Source: CAYIRQ01 sp964365905 (GTDB lineage Bacteria; Patescibacteriota; Gracilibacteria; Peribacterales; Peribacteraceae). Taken from it: DNA of 10,741 nucleotides. The DNA lies in NCBI GenBank assembly GCA_964365905.1, contig CAYIRQ010000045.1, forward strand, positions 1 to 10,741, in the 5' to 3' direction. A program made the position numbers and the translations under genes. How positions within the stretch are numbered: position 1 is the stretch's first letter; each line of letters opens with the position of its first letter. Shown here piece after piece: positions 1 through 6,102 of the stretch. The notes under the pieces are model-generated. The model did not search any database. It saw only the letters and a program-made list of their open reading frames with translations, and was not told where the DNA came from.

Positions 1-1089
1 CTTGTGCAGAAGTTCCGTGGGCGCCTTTCCGGAAAGGACGACTACGACGAGGGAACATCCGTTGAGTTCTCACTCAACCTGCCAAGCACACTTCTGGATC
101 AGAAAGAGATAAAACCACTGGTACAGCAAATGCTCAGCAATGCCCGAAAGGAGGTCATCATTGAAATGGCATACTTCGGGGATGCAGACATCACCAAAAC
201 AATTATTGAAACGGCGAACAGGGGCATTGCTGTGACAATCATCGTTCCCGAAAAGGCAAACATTCAGGATGCGCTCAATAGAAGTATCATTCGTGAGATC
301 CTCCAGAAAACAAACAACAAGGTGAAGGTCTATCTCTTCCCGAAGATGCTTCATGCGAAGCTGATTCATGTCGATGGTCGGCTGACGATGCTGGGATCAG
401 CAAATTTGAATGAGGAAGGCACCAAAAAACTTGCTGAGACGAATGTGCTGATCAATGATGCCAATGCTCCATTCACAAAAGAAGTACACCAGCAACTTCT
501 TGCTGATATTGCAGCGAGCAGACAAGCACGAACAGCGGGAGATATCCGGTGGAATGCTATGGATGCCGCATATGCTTTCGGAGAGAGACAGGCCGGAAAA
601 GTAACTTCTGCGGCTTCCTCTGTGAAGAATGTGCAGAGTGCGAACGCCACTCCAGATCGTAGATCTTCTGCGGGAAAGGAAGACATGAACAAGGAATCCA
701 GTGAAGAAAAATCATCACTCGATCTTCTTGCTGGGAAACAGACGATTGAGGTCGGTGAACAGAGGTATGCAATAGCGATTCAACCCCCTGCAACCATCAC
801 TGTGAATGAAAAGACGTGGCATCTCACTGGTGTGAGTGGTGGCTCCAAAGGAGCAACACTGGAAATACTCAAAGCTGTTTGGAACAATGGAAAGCTGGAT
901 TTCACCATCAAGGGATCAAAACGTATTGGCATCGGGAGTCTTTCCAAGGAGTTCAGCCAAGAGAAACAGGCATCGTTGAGTGAGTCGCAAACAGAAAAAT
1001 TATTGGCACATCTCTCGACATCCAGTCAGCCCTTCTCCGTGCCTGACAGCAATAAGCAGCCTACGGGAGTCGAGATTGTACCCTCGTAG
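1..1089 (+). CDS. Phospholipase D-like / cardiolipin synthase-type protein, 5' end outside window
   Basis: The reading frame is open from the first base, so the true start is probably upstream; a GTG at base 4 is only the first possible start inside the window. Numbering from that GTG, residues 117-134 hold a complete HKD motif: H117, K119, D124, then G131, S132 and N134 (HxKx4Dx6GSxN). This is the phosphatidyl-transfer motif of the phospholipase D superfamily. Cardiolipin synthases carry two such motifs, and the preceding beta-alpha stretch (LSNARKEVIIEMAYF) fits the second PLD half, so the first HKD is likely off the left edge. After about residue 190 there is a low-complexity Ser/Glu/Lys linker and then a roughly 120-residue C-terminal domain I do not recognise, which is not standard for cardiolipin synthase. 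The probable role is membrane phospholipid synthesis or phosphodiester hydrolysis. The superfamily is secure; the substrate is not. Confidence 0.85.
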   Translation, partial: LVQKFRGRLSGKDDYDEGTSVEFSLNLPSTLLDQKEIKPLVQQMLSNARKEVIIEMAYFGDADITKTIIETANRGIAVTIIVPEKANIQDALNRSIIREILQKTNNKVKVYLFPKMLHAKLIHVDGRLTMLGSANLNEEGTKKLAETNVLINDANAPFTKEVHQQLLADIAASRQARTAGDIRWNAMDAAYAFGERQAGKVTSAASSVKNVQSANATPDRRSSAGKEDMNKESSEEKSSLDLLAGKQTIEVGEQRYAIAIQPPATITVNEKTWHLTGVSGGSKGATLEILKAVWNNGKLDFTIKGSKRIGIGSLSKEFSQEKQASLSESQTEKLLAHLSTSSQPFSVPDSNKQPTGVEIVPS

Positions 1090-1133
1090 TGTCTCTTGGA
1101 GACCCGCTACGTTCAAACGCGAGGAACAGGAAG

Positions 1134-1162
1134 TTCAATCGCAACATCAACTGCTCTATAAT
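1134..1162 (+). promoter_or_regulatory. Promoter for the hicB-like/gpmA pair, probably leaderless
   Basis: A perfect -10 hexamer TATAAT lies at 1157-1162. A weak -35 (TTCAAT, 1134-1139) sits 17 bases upstream. The expected start point, 7 bases past the -10, is the A of the ATG at 1169, so the transcript would have no 5' leader. The same 6-base gap recurs at 6612 and 7322. A short hairpin, GTCTC-TTG-GAGAC at 1091-1103, lies between the PLD gene and this promoter. Confidence 0.6.
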
Positions 1163-1168
1163 GGAGTC

Positions 1169-1486
1169 ATGTTGCAGGTATCCTATCCAGCCCGGCTCGT
1201 TCCTGCTAAGGAAGGTGGCTTCATTGTCACATTTCCAGGGTTGCCAGTCTTCACGGAGGGTGAAACCGAAGGGGAAGCCCTCAAGAATGCAGAGGAGGCG
1301 CTGCTTTGTCATTTTGAGGGCATCGCGAAGGAACATGGTGACTTGGAGCCCGGCGCTCGCGCAGTCGTGGTGCATGTGAAGGTTCCTGAAGACCTCGAGG
1401 AGTTGGAGATGCATCAGAATGCCGACATACTGAGAAAACGACTAGAGGAATCGGCGCAGAGCGGCGTGTCGAATCTTGTCATCTGA
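1169..1486 (+). CDS. HicB-like antitoxin-family protein, orphan (no adjacent hicA)
   Basis: This 105-residue protein matches the partial RNase H-fold HicB family. Its N-terminal part contains LVPAKEGGFIVTFPGLPVFT, then an ExEGEALKNAEEAL stretch, which is the usual 'GG(F/Y)xxxxPxLPxxxxxGxTxxEAxxNaxEAL' layout. HicB proteins neutralise HicA mRNA interferases, but no hicA lies beside this gene. The C-terminal 45 residues are charged and helical and show no clear HTH or ribbon-helix-helix. The frame is open upstream into the PLD gene, but ATG 1169 matches the family N-terminus and sits exactly downstream of a TATAAT box. It ends 8 bases before gpmA, so the two are probably co-transcribed. It could be a solitary regulator rather than an antitoxin. 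Confidence 0.75.
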   Translation: MLQVSYPARLVPAKEGGFIVTFPGLPVFTEGETEGEALKNAEEALLCHFEGIAKEHGDLEPGARAVVVHVKVPEDLEELEMHQNADILRKRLEESAQSGVSNLVI

Positions 1487-1494
1487 CTTTTGTT

Positions 1495-2169
1495 ATGTCC
1501 GTTCTTGTCCTCATCCGCCACGGCCAGTCACAATGGAATCTGGAGAACAGATTCACGGGATGGACGGATGTTCCTTTGAGTGAGCGCGGAGAGGCGGACT
1601 GCGAGAAAACGGGAAAGGTTCTTCTCGAACGCGGGTATAAATTCGATTGTGCCTACACAGCGCGGCTCATACGCGCGAGCGATACGTTAAAAATCATTCT
1701 GAAGGTGCTGGAGCAGGAGCATATTCCGGTGGAGTTTGATTCGGCACTCAATGAAAGACACTACGGGGATCTGCAGGGTCTCAATAAAGCCGAGACAGCG
1801 GAGAAATATGGTCAGGAACAAACGAAGCTTTGGAGGCGGGATTACTTCGTGCGTCCACCGAACGGGGAGAGTGTTGAAGACTGCGGGCACCGTGTGACTC
1901 CGTACTTCAAGTACTCCATTCTTCCGCGGGTGTATGAAGGAAAGAATGTCGTCGTGACAGCCTCCGGCAACAGCATGCGACCGATGGTGAAATATCTGGA
2001 AAACCTGACGCCGGAACAAACGGCTGCGTTGGAACTTGGTCTCTGCATACCGTACGTCTATGAATTTAAGGAGGACAAAATGGTGCGTAAGGAAACGATC
2101 GAAGTTCCGGGAATCCTCACATTGGGAGCTTCGCAGACGCAAAAGGAGATCAAGGAGGGAAGGGTTTGA
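1495..2169 (+). CDS. gpmA: 2,3-bisphosphoglycerate-dependent phosphoglycerate mutase homologue with altered active site
   Basis: The family interconverts 3- and 2-phosphoglycerate in glycolysis through a phosphohistidine. The 224-residue product is slightly short for the family. It shows LIRHGQSQWN (phospho-acceptor H9, R8), TGWTD at 21-25, R60, and ALNERHYGDLQGLNKAE (E87, R88, Y90), followed by KLWRRDY and PPNGES. All are typical of dPGM. The second catalytic histidine, normally in an AHGNSLR motif, is replaced: residues 156-162 read ASGNSMR, with Ser157 encoded by TCC at 1963-1965. A His codon would need at least two base changes to become TCC, so a single read error is unlikely. There is no Shine-Dalgarno before the ATG; translation may be coupled to the hicB-like gene 8 bases upstream. 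The family is certain; catalytic competence is open. Confidence 0.9.
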   Translation: MSVLVLIRHGQSQWNLENRFTGWTDVPLSERGEADCEKTGKVLLERGYKFDCAYTARLIRASDTLKIILKVLEQEHIPVEFDSALNERHYGDLQGLNKAETAEKYGQEQTKLWRRDYFVRPPNGESVEDCGHRVTPYFKYSILPRVYEGKNVVVTASGNSMRPMVKYLENLTPEQTAALELGLCIPYVYEFKEDKMVRKETIEVPGILTLGASQTQKEIKEGRV

Positions 2170-2184
2170 TAGTGCCCCGCTCGT

Positions 2185-2210
2185 GCTCCGGATGATGGGG
2201 ATTCCGGTGC
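2185..2210 (+). terminator. Hairpin after gpmA, possible terminator
   Basis: GC-T-CCGGA pairs with TCCGG-T-GC, an 8-bp stem with one mismatch and a loop of about 10 bases, 16 bases after the gpmA stop. No U-run follows, so an intrinsic terminator is not proven. The rest of 2211-2306, between the convergent genes, holds an AT-rich palindrome GTTTTAAAAC (2274-2283) followed by GTTAAAAC (2284-2291) and no evident gene. Confidence 0.25.
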
Positions 2211-2306
2211 CTAGGGAAATGAAGTGACCCGCAACTTTCTCTCTTGGTAATGATGTTAACGACACACATCAATGTTTTAAAACGTTAAAACAGCAAGGGG
2301 AGAGAT

Positions 2307-2573
2307 TCAATCAACGACGTTCCCATCATCATCGAGTTCAGGAATGATTTTCATTTTCACGCGTTCGCGCACCCACTGACAGCGAACACAATTCTGTACA
2401 TGCCGTGCAAAGAGAGTTCGCAAAAAATCCGGTCTTGGCTCTCCATTGGATGATTTCATGAGAGCGTCAAAGTCCGAGGCATCAATGATTGCCGCTAGTT
2501 TGTCGAGCTCCTGATCGCAATCTCTTAGGCGGGGATCAGATTGATTGGGTTGCTTAGACTGATTGGACGGCAT
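2307..2573 (-). CDS. Small CxxC hypothetical protein
   Basis: An 88-residue reading frame on the minus strand, convergent with gpmA and divergent from the epimerase. I do not recognise it. The N-terminus is Gln/Ser/Asn-rich (MPSNQSKQPNQSD). The middle is acidic and helical, and LFARHVQNCVRCQWVRERV contains a His followed by CxxC, similar in spacing to the HxxxCxxC zinc site of anti-sigma factors. That resemblance is only a motif and no membrane helix is visible. The C-terminus is very acidic (ELDDDGNVVD). The ATG at 2573 keeps it clear of the epimerase gene; the same frame stays open back to a TTG at 2684, which would overlap it by about 25 bases. No promoter or Shine-Dalgarno is obvious. It is kept because the composition looks protein-like and otherwise about 490 bases would be empty. 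Confidence 0.45.
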   Translation of the reverse strand: MPSNQSKQPNQSDPRLRDCDQELDKLAAIIDASDFDALMKSSNGEPRPDFLRTLFARHVQNCVRCQWVRERVKMKIIPELDDDGNVVD

Positions 2574-2658
2574 GGTCGCGGCATTCTTGTCCTCGAAGCC
2601 ACTTTTGTCGAGCAATGCGGTGGCGGAAATGCGCGTATTCTCGTAGTCTCTTCCTTCG

Positions 2659-4095
2659 ATGCAGGAAATCACGTACCGCTCCAAAGGCTTCTATGATGAA
2701 CTTGCCGATCACGGCGACCATCATGTCCACCTCATCCTCATCGCGACGAAGCCGGATATCATTAAGCAAGTTCCTCTCTATCATGAACTCAAGAAGAGGA
2801 AGCAGCTTGTGATCCTCGGTCACACCGGACAGCACTACGATGAGAATTTGAGCGGAGGGATGCTCCGGGAGTTTGGGGTTGAACCCGATTTCAATCTGAA
2901 TGTGCGCGGGGAGATGTACGAGGTTGTCTCGCAGATCATTGGGCGACTTGGTTTTGTCATTGCAGAGCTGAAGAAAAGAGGAAAGATCGTGATCCCGTAC
3001 GTGCATGGCGATACGACGACCGCAATGGCGGCGGCGAACGCCGGCTATTGCCATGGATTCGCAAGTGTTCATGTCGAAGCTGGCTTACGCACACTTACGC
3101 CGTCGTTCGACAGTTGGCCATTAACAATGAACAATTGGCCACGTCAAAAGCCAATTGTCAAAAGCCAATTGCCGGCTGCCGCGCATTTTGATTTTGAAGC
3201 ATGGAGAAGATTTCTCATGGACAGAAATAACTGGCAGCGCGGCAGCCTGGAGCCGTATCCGGAGCAATTTAATACGCGATGCAGTGAAGCTGGTTCCGGT
3301 GTGCACCTCGCGCCCGTCGAGCTCAATCGAGAATTTATGCTTGGAGAGGGATTCCCCGAGGACCGCATTTTCGTCACAGGGAACTCGGTAGCTGATGCCA
3401 CGCATGAGGTCTTGAAGGCAGCCGTTCGAGGCCCTGAAATGCCCTCAGGCCTTGAACGGGAAAAGGCAGGAGGGGCAGGAAGGTCGAAGATTTTTGAAAG
3501 ATACCCCGTTCTTGCGGATGGCGATTTTGTCCGCTTCTGCATTCATCGGAGAGAAAACTGTGTTTCAAAGTTGCGTTTCCTTGCAATCTACGAAGCGATG
3601 AAGATGCTCCTTGAGAAAGGAAGAAAGGTACTCCTCATCTCCATGATCCAGACCGAGAAGGCCTTCGAGCGTTTTGGACTCAGAGACGAAGTGATGTCCC
3701 TTGCAAAAAAGCATCCGAACTTCGTGCTCTCTCCCGTCTGGCCGGAGTACCGCGACGTCATCGCCGCGATGAGCCGCGCCGCAGTCTGCGCGACGGACTC
3801 AGGCTCGATGCAGGAAGAAATGAATATTCTCGGTGTCCCCTGCGTCACGCTCCGTTTCGGATCCGATCGCTCCGAATCCATCATTGGGGGCGGCAACGTG
3901 CTTGCGCCCCCTGTTGCTGCGGATGCCATCGCAAATATTATTGAGGGCGCGTGGAACCATCGCGAGATGCGCACAGTGAAAAATATTTATGGAGAACATG
4001 TCAGTAAAAAAAGCATCGATGCGATCCTTGGAATTCTCGGGAAGGGGCAGGAGGTGTTTCGGACGGAGGAGGGGAGGTTGGGACTTGGGACATAG
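2659..4095 (+). CDS. wecB: UDP-N-acetylglucosamine 2-epimerase, long form
   Basis: It interconverts UDP-GlcNAc and UDP-ManNAc, feeding surface polysaccharide synthesis in the cytoplasm. The 478-residue product is longer than the usual 370-390. Visible landmarks are ATKPDIIKQVPLYHEL (28-43), GHTGQHYD (54-61), HGDTTT with D118, VEAGLRT with E140, PYPEQFNTR with E202, VTGNSVADA, IHRREN with H296, and TDSGSMQEE (379-387) plus SDRSESIIGGGN at the UDP-binding end. The extra length lies mainly between LRT and PYPE. Part of it (about 174-200, DFEAWRRFLMDRNNWQRGS) looks like a genuine long-form insert, while residues 152-172 are encoded by short tandem repeats. A palindrome encodes a loop near residue 260. 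An in-frame stop at 2644 limits the start to ATG 2659, which has no Shine-Dalgarno. The last residues (RLGLGT) run into another repeat tract. Confidence 0.92.
   Translation: MQEITYRSKGFYDELADHGDHHVHLILIATKPDIIKQVPLYHELKKRKQLVILGHTGQHYDENLSGGMLREFGVEPDFNLNVRGEMYEVVSQIIGRLGFVIAELKKRGKIVIPYVHGDTTTAMAAANAGYCHGFASVHVEAGLRTLTPSFDSWPLTMNNWPRQKPIVKSQLPAAAHFDFEAWRRFLMDRNNWQRGSLEPYPEQFNTRCSEAGSGVHLAPVELNREFMLGEGFPEDRIFVTGNSVADATHEVLKAAVRGPEMPSGLEREKAGGAGRSKIFERYPVLADGDFVRFCIHRRENCVSKLRFLAIYEAMKMLLEKGRKVLLISMIQTEKAFERFGLRDEVMSLAKKHPNFVLSPVWPEYRDVIAAMSRAAVCATDSGSMQEEMNILGVPCVTLRFGSDRSESIIGGGNVLAPPVAADAIANIIEGAWNHREMRTVKNIYGEHVSKKSIDAILGILGKGQEVFRTEEGRLGLGT
3112..3172 (+). repeat. Degenerate heptamer/14-mer tandem repeat inside the epimerase gene
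   Basis: From 3121 the sequence divides into 7-mers: TTAACAA, TGAACAA, TTGGCCA, CGTCAAA, AGCCAAT, TGTCAAA, AGCCAAT. TTGGCCA also occurs at 3114-3120. CAATTG palindromes recur. It is translated in frame as residues 152-172 of the epimerase, in a non-conserved insert. Confidence 0.75.
3423..3458 (+). repeat. Imperfect palindrome inside the epimerase gene
   Basis: CGTTCGAGGCCCTGA (3423-3437) faces TCAGGCCTTGAACG (3445-3458), about 14 paired bases with one mismatch and one bulge around a 7-base loop. It encodes a variable loop near residues 256-267, followed by a purine-rich Gly/Lys/Arg stretch. It resembles a small palindromic element read through in frame. Confidence 0.6.
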
Positions 4096-4121
4096 GACAA
4101 GGGACTAAGGACAAAGGTAAA
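4080..4121 (+). repeat. GGGACTT/AGGACAA heptamer array at the end of the epimerase gene
   Basis: Consecutive 7-mers are GGGACTT, GGGACAT, AGGACAA, GGGACTA, AGGACAA and a decayed AGGTAAA. The array supplies the last codons and the stop of the epimerase and fills the spacer before the ligase gene. Confidence 0.8.
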
Positions 4122-4124
4122 AAC

Positions 4125-4160
4125 ATCCCCTCATCCTACCCTTCTCCCCTTGGGAGAAGG
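4125..4160 (+). repeat. REP-like palindromic element with 9-bp hairpin
   Basis: CCTTCTCCC (4140-4148), loop CTT, and GGGAGAAGG (4152-4160) form a perfect 9-bp stem. It is preceded by a pyrimidine-rich tail, CATCCCCTCATCCTA. This 'CCCTCA-CCCT-CTCCC-loop-GGGAG' layout resembles dispersed palindromic repeats seen in many bacterial genomes. It ends one base before ATG 4162 and buries the only Shine-Dalgarno-like AGAAGG there. Confidence 0.65.
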
Positions 4161-4161
4161 A

Positions 4162-5679
4162 ATGTATGTTGTTTTTGTTTGTGTCATGCTCCAGCGCCTT
4201 CGCCAAACTCTGGTTCTTCTCCTCTTCCTTCTCCTCCCGTTCCACGCATTCTTCGTGACGGTCGGAACGAAGCTCATCTTGGGGCCCGGGCATCCGCCGC
4301 TTCCGTATCTTGCTGTGTGGAAGGAACTTCTCATGGTGGTGATTTTTGTGATTGGGATTCTTGAGATAGCCACCTACAAGGTTTTTCCACGTTACTTTCA
4401 ATATATGAACATATTGAACGTTGGTCAGAGAGAGACAATGCGGATGCGCTGGAAGGCAGATACGTCGACGATTCTCATCATTACACTTTTTGTTCTGGCA
4501 CTTGTCATACAAATTCCCAATTCCCATTTCCCAATTCCCATTTCCCAGCTTGTCTTCGGCTTCAAATACCTCTTCCTCCCGCTCATCTTCTTCCTGCTCC
4601 TTAAGAATCTTTCGTGGGACGAGGATTTTTTGGAGAGGAAAGTGTTTCCGGGATTGCTGTTCGTCTCCGGCATCGTTGCGGCCTGTGGCATCCTCACATA
4701 CTTCCTGCCTCAGAGTTTCTTCACAGCTCTCGGCTACTCCGATGCACACTCGCTCTATTCACCCGATGCTCCCCTGAGCGCTTTCCAGCAGATTGCGGGA
4801 ATCGGGATTCGACGCATTCAGGGGACCTTTGCGGGGCCGAATCAACTTGGGCTTTGGTTACTTCTGCCTTGGAGTATCTCTCTGGTCTTTCTTCTCCGAG
4901 GGAAGAATCAAGAATTAAGAATTAGGAATCAAGAATATCTTAATTCTTACTTCTTTATTCATAATTCTTTTCTGAGATTCGTTTGCCTCCTCTTTCTTGC
5001 CATTGTTCTCTTCCTCACCTTCTCCCGTGCCGCATGGATCGGGGCGGGCGTCATTTTGATTCTCGCGTGCTTTCTGCTTTTGCAGAGACGAACTCGAATC
5101 ATCGTTTGTTCGTTTTTCGTTTGTTCGTTTTTCGTTGCCATCGTTGCACTTGCTCTCACTGCTCCACAACTTCTTCTCAAGGGGATCTCATCGGGACAAC
5201 ATCTGCAGCGGATGCAGGAGGGTGTCGCAGCGATCCTCGAGCAACCTCTGGGGCGCGGCCTCGGAAGTGCGGGGCCTGCAAGCAATCGGTTACAGGATGC
5301 CTGCGTGTACTTCCCCGATGGAGCCGATACGAGCTGGGCGCGATCCCGCAACGATCTTTGTATCTTTGTCGGCGATGCGCAGGTCCAGCCTCTGCTCACG
5401 GAGAGGACATGCGCGTGTGCCTTCCTCCCGGAAAACTGGTACGTGCAAGTGGGGGTGGAGTTGGGAATTCTTGGGTTAGTGTTATTCGTAGCATTGGTGG
5501 TTTTCATACTGCGATCTCTTCTCCTACAACCTACCACCTATAACCTACAACCTTTCCTCGCCTTTCTCGGCATCTCCATCGCTGCTCTCTTCCTTCATGC
5601 ATGGGAGGATAGCGCGGTTGCGTATACTGTTTGGGCGTTAGCGGGGATTACGTTGGGGAATAAAGGAGTAAAGGAATAA
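4162..5679 (+). CDS. O-antigen ligase/polymerase-like (Wzy_C family) membrane protein
   Basis: About 505 residues with roughly ten hydrophobic segments. The central and C-terminal layout is that of the O-antigen ligase/Wzy superfamily: RRIQGTFAGPNQLGLW near residue 217, LTFSRAAWIGAG near 286, a large polar loop of about 80 residues (SSGQHLQRMQEG..., GRGLGSAG), then PENWYVQVGVELGILG near 423 and closing helices. Such proteins move lipid-linked glycan onto an acceptor, or polymerise it, outside the membrane. The usual His of the ligase 'HN' motif is Glu here (ENW). The outer loop has four Cys (about 381, 400, 417, 419), which might pair. Four short tandem repeats are read in frame, in linkers or helices. 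The start is uncertain: ATG 4162 lies just behind a hairpin, ATG 4186 begins MLQRLRQTL and is equally plausible, and a TTG at 4150 is inside the hairpin. It follows the epimerase by 66 bases and is probably in its operon. Confidence 0.8.
   Translation: MYVVFVCVMLQRLRQTLVLLLFLLLPFHAFFVTVGTKLILGPGHPPLPYLAVWKELLMVVIFVIGILEIATYKVFPRYFQYMNILNVGQRETMRMRWKADTSTILIITLFVLALVIQIPNSHFPIPISQLVFGFKYLFLPLIFFLLLKNLSWDEDFLERKVFPGLLFVSGIVAACGILTYFLPQSFFTALGYSDAHSLYSPDAPLSAFQQIAGIGIRRIQGTFAGPNQLGLWLLLPWSISLVFLLRGKNQELRIRNQEYLNSYFFIHNSFLRFVCLLFLAIVLFLTFSRAAWIGAGVILILACFLLLQRRTRIIVCSFFVCSFFVAIVALALTAPQLLLKGISSGQHLQRMQEGVAAILEQPLGRGLGSAGPASNRLQDACVYFPDGADTSWARSRNDLCIFVGDAQVQPLLTERTCACAFLPENWYVQVGVELGILGLVLFVALVVFILRSLLLQPTTYNLQPFLAFLGISIAALFLHAWEDSAVAYTVWALAGITLGNKGVKE
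4512..4546 (+). repeat. Five AATTCCC/ATTTCCC heptamers
   Basis: The exact series is AATTCCC, AATTCCC, ATTTCCC, AATTCCC, ATTTCCC with no gaps. It is translated in frame as the IPNSHFPIPIS segment (about residues 117-129) of the ligase-like protein, between two membrane helices. Seven is not a multiple of three, so the repeat unit is not a codon repeat. Confidence 0.9.
4911..4970 (+). repeat. AGAATTA-type repeat with inverted copy
   Basis: The left half carries AGAATTA units; the right half carries the complement, TAATTCTT, twice. TAAGAATTA (4916-4924) pairs perfectly with TAATTCTTA (4941-4949) around a 16-base loop. It encodes a polar linker of the ligase-like protein (KNQELRIRNQEYLNSY) at higher AT content than its surroundings. 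Confidence 0.75.
5103..5132 (+). repeat. Exact 15-bp tandem duplication
   Basis: CGTTTGTTCGTTTTT occurs twice back to back (5103-5117, 5118-5132) and a third partial unit, CGTTG, follows. It gives the five-residue repeat VCSFF-VCSFF inside a membrane helix of the ligase-like protein. Confidence 0.9.
5524..5551 (+). repeat. Four CTACAAC-type heptamers
   Basis: CTACAAC, CTACCAC, CTATAAC and CTACAAC follow each other without gaps. They are translated as the LQPTTYNLQP linker between the last membrane helices of the ligase-like protein. Confidence 0.85.
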
Positions 5680-5683
5680 AGGG
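5665..5683 (+). repeat. Left arm of a perfect 19-bp inverted repeat
   Basis: GGAGTAAAGGAATAAAGGG. The exact reverse complement is at 6103-6121. This arm overlaps the final codons and TAA stop (5677-5679) of the ligase-like gene, so its last residues (KGVKE) come from the repeat. Confidence 0.9.
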
Positions 5684-5685
5684 AG

Positions 5686-5694
5686 TGCTAGGAT
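5686..5694 (+). promoter_or_regulatory. Possible extended -10 for the four-helix-bundle gene
   Basis: TGC followed by TAGGAT (4 of 6 matches to TATAAT) would start transcription near 5701, 24 bases before ATG 5725. No convincing -35 is present. A CATAAT at 5715-5720 is an alternative but is too close to the ATG. Confidence 0.3.
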
Positions 5695-5724
5695 GATTTC
5701 CTTTTATTTTTCTCCATAATTCTC

Positions 5725-6087
5725 ATGGATTCTTACACTCAACTGGAAGCATGGAAGGTCGGGCTTGACCTTGTTGCGGAAATACACTTGCTCACAAAAA
5801 AATTTCCCAGGGAAGAACTCTATGCTTTAACGTCACAGGCAAGACGTGCAGCAACAAGCATTCTTCTCAATATTGCGGAAGGCTTTGGGCGCTATACGTA
5901 TCCTGATAAAGCCGCCAAGTACACGATTTCTCGGGGAGAATGCCATGAAATTGAAGCGAGTCTCTTCATTGCCATCCGTTTGCAGTACATTACTTCCGAG
6001 GAGTCCCAGAAGGCTTTCCAGCTTATCGAGCGCGAGCAAAGACTTCTCTCGGGTCTTATCTCTTCTTGCAGGAGACGTGCCAAATAG
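5725..6087 (+). CDS. Four-helix-bundle protein (23S rRNA intervening-sequence S23 / Avd-like family)
   Basis: The 120-residue product is full length for the family. Hallmarks are LEAWKVGLDL near the start, KKFPREELYALTSQARRAATSILLNIAEGFGR (about 25-56), an ISRGECHEIEASL stretch, and a final helix ending in basic residues. The family is found in the intervening sequences of some bacterial 23S rRNA genes, and a relative (Avd) assists diversity-generating retroelements. Its general role as a free-standing gene is unclear; a nucleic-acid-binding role has been suggested for the fold. Here no rRNA or reverse transcriptase is nearby. The gene sits alone between the ligase-like gene and rlmH, and a perfect 19-bp inverted repeat brackets it. 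There is no Shine-Dalgarno before the ATG. Confidence 0.93.
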   Translation: MDSYTQLEAWKVGLDLVAEIHLLTKKFPREELYALTSQARRAATSILLNIAEGFGRYTYPDKAAKYTISRGECHEIEASLFIAIRLQYITSEESQKAFQLIEREQRLLSGLISSCRRRAK

Positions 6088-6102
6088 CCCTTTATTCCAA
6101 TC

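Noticed and set aside
980..1168. Upstream extension of the HicB-like frame into the PLD gene
   Set aside because: The extension does not resemble HicB proteins, overlaps a real gene and contains the TATAAT promoter; ATG 1169 is better.
2574..2684. TTG-started extension of the small CxxC gene overlapping the epimerase start
   Set aside because: It needs a rare start codon and overlaps a secure gene; ATG 2573 suffices. It cannot be excluded entirely.
4512..4546. CRISPR-like array
   Set aside because: The heptamers are directly abutting with no spacers, and no cas gene is in the window.
4105..4749. Minus-strand frame of 214 codons opposite the start of the ligase-like gene
   Set aside because: Its Lys/Glu/Arg/His-rich translation is the complement of membrane-protein codons and of the repeat tracts; no family resemblance.
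5684..6102. Diversity-generating retroelement, because of the Avd-like protein
   Set aside because: No reverse transcriptase, template repeat or variable repeat is present.
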